A stretch of 64,000 bases of DNA from VRUE01 sp033856275 (GTDB taxonomy: Bacteria; Actinomycetota; Thermoleophilia; Solirubrobacterales; 70-9), in contig JAWVFJ010000006.1 in NCBI GenBank assembly GCA_033856275.1, forward strand, positions 62,001 through 126,000, read 5' to 3'. Shown in pieces: positions 1 through 7,660 of the stretch (position 1 is its first letter; each line of letters starts with the position of its first letter). The position numbers were made by a program, and so were the translations under genes. Under the pieces are notes generated by a model. It ran no database searches. It was not told the origin of the DNA and was given only the letters and a program-made list of their open reading frames with translations.

Positions 1-145
1 TTGAGATCACCGGGTGCGTCGAGCTGCCGGCCCCGAAGAGCCAGCCAGGTTTGGCCTCGATCGCAGCGCCAGGATCGAGCTCGAAGAACTGGCGCGAGCT
101 GTCGACGAGGTTGCTGTGAGCGCGTTCGAGCTCTCTATCGCCCAA
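1..145 (-). CDS. N-terminal part of a protein leaving the window, possibly GNAT-like
   Basis: A minus-strand reading frame opens at TTG 145 and stays open for about 48 codons to the left edge. It overlaps the last codons of the upstream VOC gene, as expected for a coupled operon gene. Recognisable pieces are NLVDSSRQFFELDPGA and GWLFGAG followed by HPVIS. This pattern resembles the N-terminal segment of actinobacterial GNAT-type acetyltransferases, where a short helix and a strand with a Gly-rich turn precede the catalytic domain. Only the N-terminus is present, so function cannot be confirmed. The other frames here have proline/arginine-rich shadow composition. Confidence 0.4.
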   Translation of the reverse strand, partial: MGDRELERAHSNLVDSSRQFFELDPGAAIEAKPGWLFGAGSSTHPVIS

Positions 146-557
146 GTTCGACGCCGCCGTCCTCGGTGATCGTCCAGTGCGGGTTGTGGGCGACCTCCCA
201 TGGGTGGCCGTCGGGGTCGATGAAGATCGCGCTGTAGCCACCCCAGAACGTTTCGGCGGGCTCGCGGGCGATGGTGGCGCCAGCGATTCGAGCCTCCTCG
301 GTCGCCGCGTCGACCTCCGCTGGAGAGCCGAAATTGAGCGCGAGCGTTACCCCGCCCCAGCCGCCACCGTCCTCGACGCAGCTGTCCTCGGCAAGCCGCG
401 CCCGGTCCCAGAGGGCGACGATCATTTCTCCCGCCTGGAAGAAGACGACGTCGTCCTCCGGCTCGGCGCCCGTGGTCCAGCCGAGCGCTTCGTAGAAGCG
501 GCGCGCCCGCCCGAGATCGCCCGTGCCGAGGGTGATCAGGCTGACGCGCTGCTTCAT
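135..557 (-). CDS. VOC (glyoxalase/bleomycin-resistance fold) family protein
   Basis: A 140-residue single-domain vicinal oxygen chelate protein. The N-terminal strand with LGTGDLGRARRFYEALGW and the C-terminal strand with FIDPDGHPWEVAHNP are the two half-motifs of the betaalphabetabetabeta repeat. The C-terminal Glu (PWEV) is the usual metal-ligand position. Members bind a divalent metal and act as isomerases, dioxygenases or resistance proteins; the substrate here cannot be told. ATG 557 is chosen because conserved sequence begins directly there, and it lies only 7 bases after the stop of the DUF4234 gene, so the two are probably one operon that continues into the gene at the left edge. Confidence 0.85.
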   Translation of the reverse strand: MKQRVSLITLGTGDLGRARRFYEALGWTTGAEPEDDVVFFQAGEMIVALWDRARLAEDSCVEDGGGWGGVTLALNFGSPAEVDAATEEARIAGATIAREPAETFWGGYSAIFIDPDGHPWEVAHNPHWTITEDGGVELGR

Positions 558-564
558 GGGTGGA

Positions 565-1086
565 TCAGGCTGCTGGCCCCGCTGGCGGCGGACCACCGGC
601 CGGTGGCTCGGTCGTCTCCGGCTGCTCGGGTAGAGGCGGGGGAAGCGGGTCGGCAGGCGCCGGCGGGGCCAGTTCGCCCTCGATCGAGTCGGCCTCGGCC
701 TCCCAGACCTTGTTGAGCTCGACCTGGATGTAGGCCCACAGCGCGGGGGAGATCAGCACGTAGAGGATGATCGCGATCCAGCCGTTGAGCGGCTCTTGGC
801 CGGCAAGGCGGGAGGCGCCCATGACCCGCTTGGTGCCGCGCCAGTAGGTGATCAGGGCCGGAACGACGATGATGCCACCCGGAAACAGGGCCAGCACGGA
901 GTTAGTCGGGTTCTGGCCGAGGTCGTATCCCTTCGCTTTGCCGTAGTCGCGCAGCTCGCGGTTGATCCGGTACCACCAGACCAGGTGGTAGATGCCGAGC
1001 GTGATGATCGGCAGCAGGGCCGCCGCCCAGGGACTGCGGACCTTGACCCTGTCCTGGCTCCCCCGGATCTGCATTTCGTACGCCAT
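565..1086 (-). CDS. DUF4234 membrane protein
   Basis: A 173-residue protein with a DUF4234-type membrane domain. The first segment (about residues 20-40) contains LGIYHLVWWYRINRELRDYG, typical of the family. Two further hydrophobic segments follow around residues 65-85 and 100-120. The last 35 residues are a proline/alanine-rich cytoplasmic or exposed tail with PPAGGPPPAGPAA. The function of the family is unknown. It probably is the promoter-proximal gene of the small operon that continues with the VOC protein 7 bases downstream. ATG 1086 directly precedes the conserved basic N-terminus. Confidence 0.75.
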   Translation of the reverse strand: MAYEMQIRGSQDRVKVRSPWAAALLPIITLGIYHLVWWYRINRELRDYGKAKGYDLGQNPTNSVLALFPGGIIVVPALITYWRGTKRVMGASRLAGQEPLNGWIAIILYVLISPALWAYIQVELNKVWEAEADSIEGELAPPAPADPLPPPLPEQPETTEPPAGGPPPAGPAA

Positions 1087-1154
1087 CTAGCCCTCGTTTC
1101 TCCCTGCTTCGGATAGGTCGCGAAGACCCTACCCGACGCTTCGCGCGAAATCTC

Positions 1155-1460
1155 TCACTCCATGGACCGTTCTTCGACCACCTCGAAGAGGCCGTCGGTG
1201 CCGACCGATTCGACGAACTCCTCAGCCGCCGCGCGGCGCTGCTCATATTCACTGTTGTCCTGCTGGCCCGCCCGCAACTCGTCGAGCGTGCCGTCGAAGA
1301 AACCGAAGGTGATGACCTCGTTCTCATCGGCGACGTTGCGGACGGCGTAAAAGCGCTTCCAGCCGGCCGGCGCGTTCGACTCATCGTCTGGGATGAACAC
1401 CTGCTTGAACTGCTCCATCGTGCCCGGCTTCAGCTTGCGAACCGTCAGTGCGCAGTACAT
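1155..1460 (-). CDS. Small dimeric alpha/beta-barrel-like protein (ABM-type)
   Basis: A 101-residue protein beginning MYCALTVRKLKPGTMEQF, with a second half containing VITFGFFDGTLDELRAGQ. The layout (strand, helix, two strands, helix) resembles antibiotic-biosynthesis monooxygenase (ABM) dimeric ferredoxin-like domains, but no catalytic residue can be assigned. ATG 1460 is preceded by an excellent AAAGGAGA ribosome-binding site on the minus strand, so longer upstream starts are rejected. It stands alone between the DUF4234 gene and a divergently transcribed secreted-protein gene. Confidence 0.7.
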   Translation of the reverse strand: MYCALTVRKLKPGTMEQFKQVFIPDDESNAPAGWKRFYAVRNVADENEVITFGFFDGTLDELRAGQQDNSEYEQRRAAAEEFVESVGTDGLFEVVEERSME

Positions 1461-1659
1461 GGGTCTCCTTTCATTTGCCCGCCTCCGCTCGATCCTACGC
1501 CCGCGGTGAGCCATTTCAACCCGTTCACCCGATGGCAACGGGATCGACTCAGGATCGACACATCGAGGTCGCACTTCGTTAACGCTGGAGACCTCCAGCC
1601 TCCTAGCGTCGCCTCACCAGTTACCGGACAAGCCGGTGTCACGCACAAAGGAGATGCAG

Positions 1660-2157
1660 GTGATACGACGCAAGCAGGTGGTTTCGCTGCTCGCCGGCGG
1701 CGCGCTGTCGCTTGGCGCGGTGTTTGCCGCCAATGCGATGGCCTCACCGTCGGGTGGGTTCACGCTGACCGGTGTGCCAAGCGCCAACACGCGGTCGGAC
1801 GGGTACGCGCCGGCCAGCAAGCTCTCGCCGGAGCTCTCGCAGACGATCGTCGCCCAGGGTGGGACCCGGATGGAGAACAGCTCCCCGCTGACCTCCTTCT
1901 ACGGCTACGACAACGATGTCCTCAACGCCGCCGGCAATCCGCAGATGGTGCCGTTTGCCGGCAACGGCGGGTTCGGCAACGACGGCGACAACGAGATCAC
2001 CGGTCTCTTCGTCTCCGACGGCGATACCGGGACCGATGGGATCCTCGGCGAAGAGGTCCCCAACCTCGAGAGCAGGAAGTGGCGCTGGTTCTACACCCAG
2101 CAGCACGGCGATAACCGCACCTACGAGGTTGTCGTCAAGCACGGCCACGACGAGTAG
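1660..2157 (+). CDS. Secreted hypothetical protein
   Basis: A 165-residue protein with a clear signal peptide: basic VIRRKQ, hydrophobic VVSLLAGGALSLGAVFA and an ANAMA cleavage region. The mature part is acidic and rich in Gly, Asn and Asp (GNGGFGNDGDNEITG) and ends with KWRWFYTQQHGDNRTYEVV. I do not recognise the family. GTG 1660 is chosen because AAAGGAG at 1647-1653 lies 6 bases upstream; ATG 1654 would touch the ribosome-binding site. The gene is followed by a strong hairpin at 2187-2216. Confidence 0.7.
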   Translation: MIRRKQVVSLLAGGALSLGAVFAANAMASPSGGFTLTGVPSANTRSDGYAPASKLSPELSQTIVAQGGTRMENSSPLTSFYGYDNDVLNAAGNPQMVPFAGNGGFGNDGDNEITGLFVSDGDTGTDGILGEEVPNLESRKWRWFYTQQHGDNRTYEVVVKHGHDE

Positions 2158-2186
2158 GCCAGGGCACGGATCGTGGGCTGGCCGAA

Positions 2187-2216
2187 CTGGGGCCCGGGAT
2201 CTTCCCGGGCCCCCAG
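2187..2216. terminator. Bidirectional hairpin terminator between convergent genes
   Basis: CTGGGGCCCGGG and its complement CCCGGGCCCCCAG flank a 5-base loop (2199-2203). The stem lies between the convergent ends of the secreted protein (2157) and the SixA-like gene (2231), so it can serve both strands. No long U-run follows, as is common in high-GC actinobacteria. Confidence 0.7.
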
Positions 2217-2230
2217 TCGGGGCTAGCGGA

Positions 2231-2665
2231 CTAGATGCCGGCGATTGCCGCCAGTTCCTTCGGCTGCAGCAGGGCGACCAGTGTGTTGCGGTCGATGCTG
2301 GCCAGGCCGCCCTTTCGCAACTTCACCTTGCCCCCTGTAAGGCGGGCTATCTCGGATGAGAAGTCGGGCTCGTGGCCGACAAAAAGAACGTCGCCGCGTC
2401 CGGCGGCCAGCGCCTCCGAGTCGAAAGGGCCGCCGCGCAGCTCCTCGGCGATCTCCGGCTCGAGTCCGAGTGCCTCGCAAGCCAGCCTGGCGGTGTCGGC
2501 CGCCCGCACCTTGGGGCTCGTCAGGCAGGCGTCGGGTTTGATCCCGAGCGCTGCCAGTGCCCGCCCGGCGGATCGTGCCTGGCGCTCGCCCTTGGGCGTG
2601 AGTCGCCGCGCCGCGTCGTCGACAGTGCCTTTCTCCGCCTCGCCGTGCCGGAGCAGGTAGATCAC
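2231..2665 (-). CDS. Phosphohistidine phosphatase, SixA-like (histidine phosphatase superfamily)
   Basis: A 144-residue protein of the histidine phosphatase superfamily. The N-terminal YLLRHGEAEKG is the RHG phospho-acceptor motif, and VLFVGHEPDFS carries the second catalytic His. LTPKGERQARSAG and the CLTSPKVRAADTA segment match the SixA branch, which removes phosphate from phosphohistidine on signalling proteins. GTG 2665 is the only start that places the first strand correctly. It is divergent from the GH114 gene with 48 bases between starts. The in vivo substrate is not evident from the neighbours. Confidence 0.85.
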   Translation of the reverse strand: MIYLLRHGEAEKGTVDDAARRLTPKGERQARSAGRALAALGIKPDACLTSPKVRAADTARLACEALGLEPEIAEELRGGPFDSEALAAGRGDVLFVGHEPDFSSEIARLTGGKVKLRKGGLASIDRNTLVALLQPKELAAIAGI

Positions 2666-2713
2666 ACACTCGATCCTACGAAGTCGGCTTTGCCGGCGCC
2701 TATCCTCGAGCTT

Positions 2714-3514
2714 GTGCTTCGCCGCTTGCCAATCGCCGCGCCACTTGTCGCCCTCATTGCGCTGCTCTTTTGCGGGTCCGCGACCGCCCGCTGGCATCCC
2801 GCTCCAGACTCGGCTCCATGGCAGTGGCAACTGCAGGGGAAGATCGACACCAGCGTCGCCGCCACGGTCTACGACGTAGATGGCTTCGAAACTTCGCCGC
2901 GCGTCGTGCGGCAGTTGCATCGGCAAGGCCGCCACGTCGTCTGCTATCTCGACGTGGGGAGCTGGGAGAGCTATCGGCCGGACGCGGGCTCGTTCCCACG
3001 GGCAGTGCTCGGACGGCGCTACGAAGGATTTCCGGATGAGCGTTGGCTCGATGTCCGCCGCTTCCGTCTTTTCGCCAAAGCGCTGGAGCATCGCTTCGGG
3101 ATCTGCGCCCGCAAGGGATTCGACGCGGTCGAGCCGGACAACCTCGGCGGTTGGGAAAACGCGACGGGTTTCCCGATAGGCGCTGCCGCCCAGCTGCGCT
3201 TCAACCGCTGGGTGGCTCGGCAGGTACACGCCCGCGGCATGGCGGTTGCGCTGAAGAACGATGGCCGCCAGACGAAGCAGCTGCTTGGCGATTTCGACTT
3301 CGCAATCGTCGAGCAGTGCTTCCAGTACGACGAATGCGGACTGTATGAGCCATTCGTGCGAAAAGGCAAGGCGGTCTTCGAGGCTGAGTACGAACTCGAA
3401 CCGGCGCTCTATTGCGACGCAGCCAACTCACTCGGCTTCAGCGCGATCGGCAAGTCATACGACCTCTTCGCGCGCCCCTGGCGGCCATGCCCCGGTGTGA
3501 TGGCTGGGAGCTAG
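2714..3514 (+). CDS. Endo-alpha-1,4-polygalactosaminidase-like (GH114) secreted protein
   Basis: A 266-residue secreted protein. A short signal peptide (LPIAAPLVALIALLFCGSATA) is followed by WQWQLQGKID, the conserved opening of GH114/TM1410-type TIM barrels. VCYLDVGSWESYRPD, GFDAVEPDNL, MAVALKND and IVEQCFQYDEC are family hallmarks; the acidic residues in DVGSWE and EPDN are the presumed active-site residues. Such enzymes cut alpha-1,4-galactosaminogalactan-type polysaccharides. GTG 2714 gives the signal peptide. Its stop overlaps that of the convergent MBL-like gene in the tetranucleotide CTAG (3511-3514). Confidence 0.85.
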   Translation: MLRRLPIAAPLVALIALLFCGSATARWHPAPDSAPWQWQLQGKIDTSVAATVYDVDGFETSPRVVRQLHRQGRHVVCYLDVGSWESYRPDAGSFPRAVLGRRYEGFPDERWLDVRRFRLFAKALEHRFGICARKGFDAVEPDNLGGWENATGFPIGAAAQLRFNRWVARQVHARGMAVALKNDGRQTKQLLGDFDFAIVEQCFQYDECGLYEPFVRKGKAVFEAEYELEPALYCDAANSLGFSAIGKSYDLFARPWRPCPGVMAGS

Positions 3515-4116
3515 CTCCCCGGTACGCCGCTGGCGAAGGCCTGCAGAGCGGGGCGACCTCCGCCGATCAACGGGTCGCCGTGGGCGAAGAGCAGGTGCTC
3601 AAAGCGCTCGTCGAGGAGTGCCGTGCAGCGGTCGCGGATTTGCGCCTTCACTGCCTCGGGGTCGTCGCCAATCAATTTGTCCGAGACGAATCCGAGCGAG
3701 CCTCGGTTGACGACACTGTCGGCGAAGAGCAGCGCACCACCGTTTGCCTCGATGCGCAGCACCGTGTCGTCGGGCGAGATCGCATCCATCTCGAGCGCGA
3801 CGATGTCGTCGGCGATGCGGTCGCCGAAGGCGAATCCATCCACCGCCGGACCATCCCCGAACTCATAGAGCCCCGACTCGTGACAGAGGATCGGGCAGGC
3901 GAATCGCTCGGCGATCTGCGACGCGTGGCGCAGGTGATGCCGGGCCGAGAGCACGATCCGCTCGACACCACGCCGATCGAACCACTCGATTCCCTCGTCC
4001 GGCAGCAGCGGGTCGATCGCGGTCCCTGATCTGCTGACGAAGTGACATCCAACCTCGGATCCGGTCTTCGGATGGGTTGCCTTCCAATGGAAGACGCCCT
4101 CGATGATCTCCTCCAT
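3511..4116 (-). CDS. Metallo-beta-lactamase-fold-like protein
   Basis: A 201-residue protein resembling MBL-fold proteins of a short, incomplete kind. EGVFHWKATHPKTGSEVGCHFV forms the opening strands, LSARHHLRHA sits where the HxHxDH metal motif is normally found, and LFADSVVNRG and LLFAHGDPLIGGG correspond to the later motifs. The first metal motif is degenerate (ARHHLRHA), so activity is uncertain. ATG 4116 is selected from two close starts (4134 is the other), neither with a strong ribosome-binding site; both avoid overlap with the upstream amidase gene. Confidence 0.65.
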   Translation of the reverse strand: MEEIIEGVFHWKATHPKTGSEVGCHFVSRSGTAIDPLLPDEGIEWFDRRGVERIVLSARHHLRHASQIAERFACPILCHESGLYEFGDGPAVDGFAFGDRIADDIVALEMDAISPDDTVLRIEANGGALLFADSVVNRGSLGFVSDKLIGDDPEAVKAQIRDRCTALLDERFEHLLFAHGDPLIGGGRPALQAFASGVPGS

Positions 4117-4147
4117 GGCGAGACTGCTACCCATCCTGCGGGCAGAT

Positions 4148-4843
4148 CTATCGGCAACGGCCGAGACGGTGCAACTGGCGGCGATAGGTCTGCATCGAGC
4201 CATGCCGCCAATCGCCATGCGTCTGTCGCCGCAGCCTTGCAACCCGCTCGCGGTGGTAGGGCGAGGAGAGGCTCTCGGCGTGGCCGATCACGTTGCGGAG
4301 CTTTATGTGGAAGCGGCAGCGCAGGTACCGGGTCAGCTGCAAAGAGGCGCGCATCTGGCGCCGGTTGCCGAGCACTTCGCCATCGCTGAATCCGGTGTGC
4401 TCGATCCCGATCGCCGTCCAGTTGAGCCCAACCGTGTGCCGGCAGCGAATCCTCAGCGAGACCAACTGGTAGATCCGACCCGATCCCGAGACCACGAAGT
4501 GTGCGCAGACATTCGGCAGCTCGTGCAGCTCCGGATCAGGGCGGTCGGGCGCAAACGTGTTGTAGACGGTCTCGGCACTGCCGGTTTCAGCCCAGTGCTC
4601 GACGATCACTCGCGGTCGCTTCAGCCTCCAGGTCCGTTCCCCATAGTGCCGCTCCGAATACGCCGCCATTTGCCGCTTTCGCTTCGCCCCAAACGGAATG
4701 GGGTGACGCACGATGTTCGGGGGCGATACGCGCACGGCACGCGATGTGGTTCTGTGACCGCTGGGACCAGCCAATGCTTGACGGGCTGCCGAGCCGCCCG
4801 CGAGGACGCAGAGAAGAACCAGAACATAGAGAACGGGCTTCAC
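4148..4843 (-). CDS. Secreted N-acetylmuramoyl-L-alanine amidase / PGRP-like protein
   Basis: A 231-residue protein with a signal peptide (MKPVLYVLVLLCVLAGGSA) and an Amidase_2/PGRP domain. IVEHWAETGS gives the first zinc His, AHFVVSGSGRIYQLV the core strand, TAIGIEHTG the central strand, and NVIGHAESLSSPYH the second zinc His region. These enzymes cleave the amide between MurNAc and the stem peptide. The start overlaps the stop of the upstream acyl-CoA dehydrogenase by 4 bases (ATGA), so it is translationally coupled although functionally unrelated. Confidence 0.8.
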   Translation of the reverse strand: MKPVLYVLVLLCVLAGGSAARQALAGPSGHRTTSRAVRVSPPNIVRHPIPFGAKRKRQMAAYSERHYGERTWRLKRPRVIVEHWAETGSAETVYNTFAPDRPDPELHELPNVCAHFVVSGSGRIYQLVSLRIRCRHTVGLNWTAIGIEHTGFSDGEVLGNRRQMRASLQLTRYLRCRFHIKLRNVIGHAESLSSPYHRERVARLRRQTHGDWRHGSMQTYRRQLHRLGRCR

Positions 4844-6018
4844 AACCCCATCAACTTGCCGAGGATCTCCTTCATCACCTCATCGGTACCGCCCCCGATC
4901 GGGCCGAGGCGAGCGTCGCGGACGGCACGCTCTATGCCGTACTCGCGCATGTAGCCGTAGCCGCCGTGGATTTGGAGGGACTGGTCGGCGATCTCGAGGA
5001 CGGCGCGCTGGGTGATGAGCTTGGCCATGGTCACGTCTTGAATGCAGTCCTGGCCCTCGTGGAAGAGGCGCAGGGCGTTGTAGGTGAGGGCACGGGAGGC
5101 CTCGGCCTTGGTCGCCATCTCGGCGACGTGATGGCGGATCGCCTGGAACTTGCCGATCGGGCGGCCGAAGGCTTCACGGTCGAGGGCATAGGAGACGGTG
5201 GTCTCGATCAGCCGCTGCATCGCGCCGACGGCGCCGATCGCCATCAGCAGCCGCTCCCAGGCGAAGTTGGCCATGATCAGCTTGAAGCCCTCGTTCTCGC
5301 CGCCGAGCAGGTTCTCCTCGGGCACCTCGACGTCGGTGAATGACAGCTCTCCCGTGTCGGATGAGTGCCAGCCCATCTTCTCCAGCTTCTGGGCAACCTC
5401 GTAGCCGGGCATCTCGCGCTCGAGCACGAGGAAGGAGATGCCGCCGTGGCCACCCTCCTTCTTCGTCTTTACGGCGCAGACGAGGAAGTCGGCGCGGACG
5501 CCGTTGGTGATGAAGGTCTTCGATCCGTTGACGACGTAGCCACCGTCGACCTTCTCGGCAAAGGTGGAGATGCCGGCGACGTCAGAGCCGGCGCCGGGCT
5601 CGGTGATCCCCAGCGCGCCGACCTTCTCGCCGGCAATGCCCGGCACCAGCCAGCGTTGCTTCTGCTCCTCGGTGCCGAAGTTGAAGATCGGCGGCATCGC
5701 GATCGAGGTGTGGGCGTTGAGGCCGGCGGCAACACCGCCGGAGCCGCCGCTGCGGGCGAGCTCCTCGACCCAGATCGCATCGTGCAGGTGGGTGCCGCCC
5801 TGGCCACCGAGCTCCTCGGGGAACTTCAGGCCGAGGAAGCCGAGCTCGGCACAGCGCCCGTACAGCTCACGGGGGAATTCGCGCGCCGCCTCCCACTCGT
5901 CGACGTTGGGCGTGATCTCCTTGGTGACGAAGCGACGCACCGTCTCGCGCAGCTCCTCGTGCTCCTCACCGAAGGGCGGGAGGGTGGCGCGCTGGCCGCT
6001 GTCTCTGATGATTGACAC
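4840..6018 (-). CDS. Acyl-CoA dehydrogenase
   Basis: A 392-residue FAD-dependent acyl-CoA dehydrogenase. The N-terminal helical domain has ELGFLGLKFPEELGGQGG, the middle beta domain has GALGITEPGAGSDVAG (FAD/substrate contacts), and the C-terminal helical domain has REAFGRPIGKFQAIRHHVA and QIHGGYGYMREYGIERAVRD. It introduces the alpha,beta double bond in acyl-CoA. Chain-length specificity is not readable. GTG 6018 is chosen over ATG 6051 because it starts just before the first conserved helix and leaves room for the divergent small gene. It is a paralogue of the dehydrogenase at 6298-7515. Confidence 0.9.
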   Translation of the reverse strand: MSIIRDSGQRATLPPFGEEHEELRETVRRFVTKEITPNVDEWEAAREFPRELYGRCAELGFLGLKFPEELGGQGGTHLHDAIWVEELARSGGSGGVAAGLNAHTSIAMPPIFNFGTEEQKQRWLVPGIAGEKVGALGITEPGAGSDVAGISTFAEKVDGGYVVNGSKTFITNGVRADFLVCAVKTKKEGGHGGISFLVLEREMPGYEVAQKLEKMGWHSSDTGELSFTDVEVPEENLLGGENEGFKLIMANFAWERLLMAIGAVGAMQRLIETTVSYALDREAFGRPIGKFQAIRHHVAEMATKAEASRALTYNALRLFHEGQDCIQDVTMAKLITQRAVLEIADQSLQIHGGYGYMREYGIERAVRDARLGPIGGGTDEVMKEILGKLMGL

Positions 6019-6072
6019 TTCCGTTACACCAGCAGCTTGTTGTCTGCGCACGGGGGCGTTAGCGTGGCTACC

Positions 6073-6273
6073 ATGGAACGCACGATGTGGACCGACGTGC
6101 GACTTGACGATCTTTCCAACCGCATGGATGCCGGCTTCGAGCGGGTCGACCGGGATATTCGCGAGATACGGACTGATCTCCGCGACATGCGGGTGCTGCT
6201 ATTCCAGCTCTGGGGCGCGACGATGGTCGCCATCCTCGGGACCATCGTCACCGTGCTCGCCACCAACACCTGA
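6073..6273 (+). CDS. Small membrane-anchored coiled-coil protein
   Basis: A 66-residue protein: an amphipathic, charged coil (DDLSNRMDAGFERVDRDIRE, then further acidic/basic heptads) followed by one hydrophobic segment (LLFQLWGATMVAILGTIVTV) at the C-terminus. This topology is seen in many small tail-anchored proteins of unknown function. It lies between the two acyl-CoA dehydrogenases on the opposite strand. Start is uncertain: ATG 6073 is used; GTG 6064 with a GGGGGC element upstream is possible. Confidence 0.5.
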   Translation: MERTMWTDVRLDDLSNRMDAGFERVDRDIREIRTDLRDMRVLLFQLWGATMVAILGTIVTVLATNT

Positions 6274-6297
6274 CGCGATCCGGCCAGCCGTTCGGGC

Positions 6298-7515
6298 CTA
6301 CAGCCCGTAGCTCCGCCCGATCACGTCGAGCATCACCTCGTCGGTGCCGGCGCCGATGCGGTTGAGGCGCACGTCGCGGAAGGCGCGCTCGATCTCGTAC
6401 TCCTTCATGTAGCCGTAGCCGCCGAGGATCTGAACGGCATCGTCGGCGACCTCGCAGGCGATGCGGGAGGCGTAGAGCTTGGCCATCGTGATCTCGCGCA
6501 CCGGGTACTCGCCGTTGGCGAAGCGCCAGGCGGTGGCGTAGGTGAACTGCTTTGCCGCCTCGGTCTTGGTCGCCATCTCGGCGATCTTGTGGCGCAGGGC
6601 CTGGAATTTGCCGATCGGGCGACCGAAGGCTTCGCGCTCCTTGGCGTACTCGATCGCCTTCTCGATCATCCGCTCCGCCCCGGCGTGGCAACCGGCGGCA
6701 GCGACCAGGCGCTCCCCCTGGAGCTCCCAGGCGATGTGGTAGAAGCCCTTGCCGACTTCGCCGAGCACCGCGTCAGCGGGCACGCGGACGTCCTCGAAGG
6801 AGAGCTCGCCGGTGTCGGAGGCGTGCATCCCCATCTTCTCCAACTCGGCGGAGACGGTGAAGCCGGGCACGTGGTTGCCCTCATCGTCGCGCAGGTCGAG
6901 CACGAAGAGGGTGATGCCATCGTGGCGAGCACTGGGATCCGTCTTGGTGACGAGGACGATGAAGTCTGCGCGCGGGCCATTGGTGATGAAGGTCTTGGAG
7001 CCGTTGATCACGTATTCGTCGCCGTCGCGGATCGCGCTGGTGCGGATGCCGGCGACGTCGGAACCGGCGCCGGGCTCGGTGATCGCGATGCAGCCGATCT
7101 TCTCCCCCTTGAGGCCGGGTTCGAGGTAGCGGCGCTTCTGCTCTTCGGTGCCGAGCAGGTGGATCGGAGGCAGCACCATGTCGCTCTGCACGGCGAAGCC
7201 CATGTTGGTGCCACCGGAGCCGGAGTAGCTCATGCACTCGGCCCGGACCAGCGAGTAGAAGTAGTCGCCGCCCTGTCCGCCGTACTCCTCGGGGAAGCAG
7301 AGGCCGAGGAAGCCGAGCTCACCGGCGCGCTTCATCGCGGCGGAGTCCCAGTAGGTGTCCTCCCACTCGTTGCGGTGCGGCCACAGCTCCTTCTTCACCC
7401 AGGACTGCATCGACTCGCGCAGGTCTTCGTGCTCCTGGCTGAAGATGAAGTGCTTGCGGCCGGCCTCGTGGTCGGGCTTGATGACTTTGGAGCCGTTGGT
7501 CGTCGCGGTCGCCAC
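6298..7515 (-). CDS. Acyl-CoA dehydrogenase
   Basis: A 405-residue acyl-CoA dehydrogenase. AGELGFLGLCFPEEYGGQGG, IAITEPGAGSDVAG, SKTFITNGPRADF, FGRPIGKFQALRHKIAEMAT and ILGGYGYMKEYEIERAFRD cover the three domains of the family in order. GTG 7515 is supported by GAGGAGAG upstream. The promoter region faces the enoyl-CoA hydratase operon and contains a large inverted repeat (7553-7596). Together with the following operon it indicates degradation of an unidentified acyl-CoA. Confidence 0.92.
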   Translation of the reverse strand: MATATTNGSKVIKPDHEAGRKHFIFSQEHEDLRESMQSWVKKELWPHRNEWEDTYWDSAAMKRAGELGFLGLCFPEEYGGQGGDYFYSLVRAECMSYSGSGGTNMGFAVQSDMVLPPIHLLGTEEQKRRYLEPGLKGEKIGCIAITEPGAGSDVAGIRTSAIRDGDEYVINGSKTFITNGPRADFIVLVTKTDPSARHDGITLFVLDLRDDEGNHVPGFTVSAELEKMGMHASDTGELSFEDVRVPADAVLGEVGKGFYHIAWELQGERLVAAAGCHAGAERMIEKAIEYAKEREAFGRPIGKFQALRHKIAEMATKTEAAKQFTYATAWRFANGEYPVREITMAKLYASRIACEVADDAVQILGGYGYMKEYEIERAFRDVRLNRIGAGTDEVMLDVIGRSYGL

Positions 7516-7552
7516 TGTCTCTCTCCTCGTTCGAAGTCCTCGCTTGGGCACC

Positions 7553-7596
7553 GTGTCTGATTTGGACCACCCGCAGGGGTGGGTTAACTCAGACAC
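7553..7596. promoter_or_regulatory. Nested inverted repeat in divergent promoter region
   Basis: GTGTCTGA (7553-7560) and TCAGACAC (7589-7596) form a perfect 8-base inverted repeat, and CCACCC/GGGTGG form a second stem inside it around a 4-base loop. It lies 38-81 bases upstream of the acyl-CoA dehydrogenase start and 65 bases before the enoyl-CoA hydratase start. It could be a dimeric-repressor operator or an RNA hairpin; nothing in the sequence decides between them. Confidence 0.55.
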
Positions 7597-7660
7597 GTCT
7601 CGTGCGGGTGGACAGTAGCACTTCCTACTTTCAGCACGGTTCGGCTATGGTCCCACGCCG

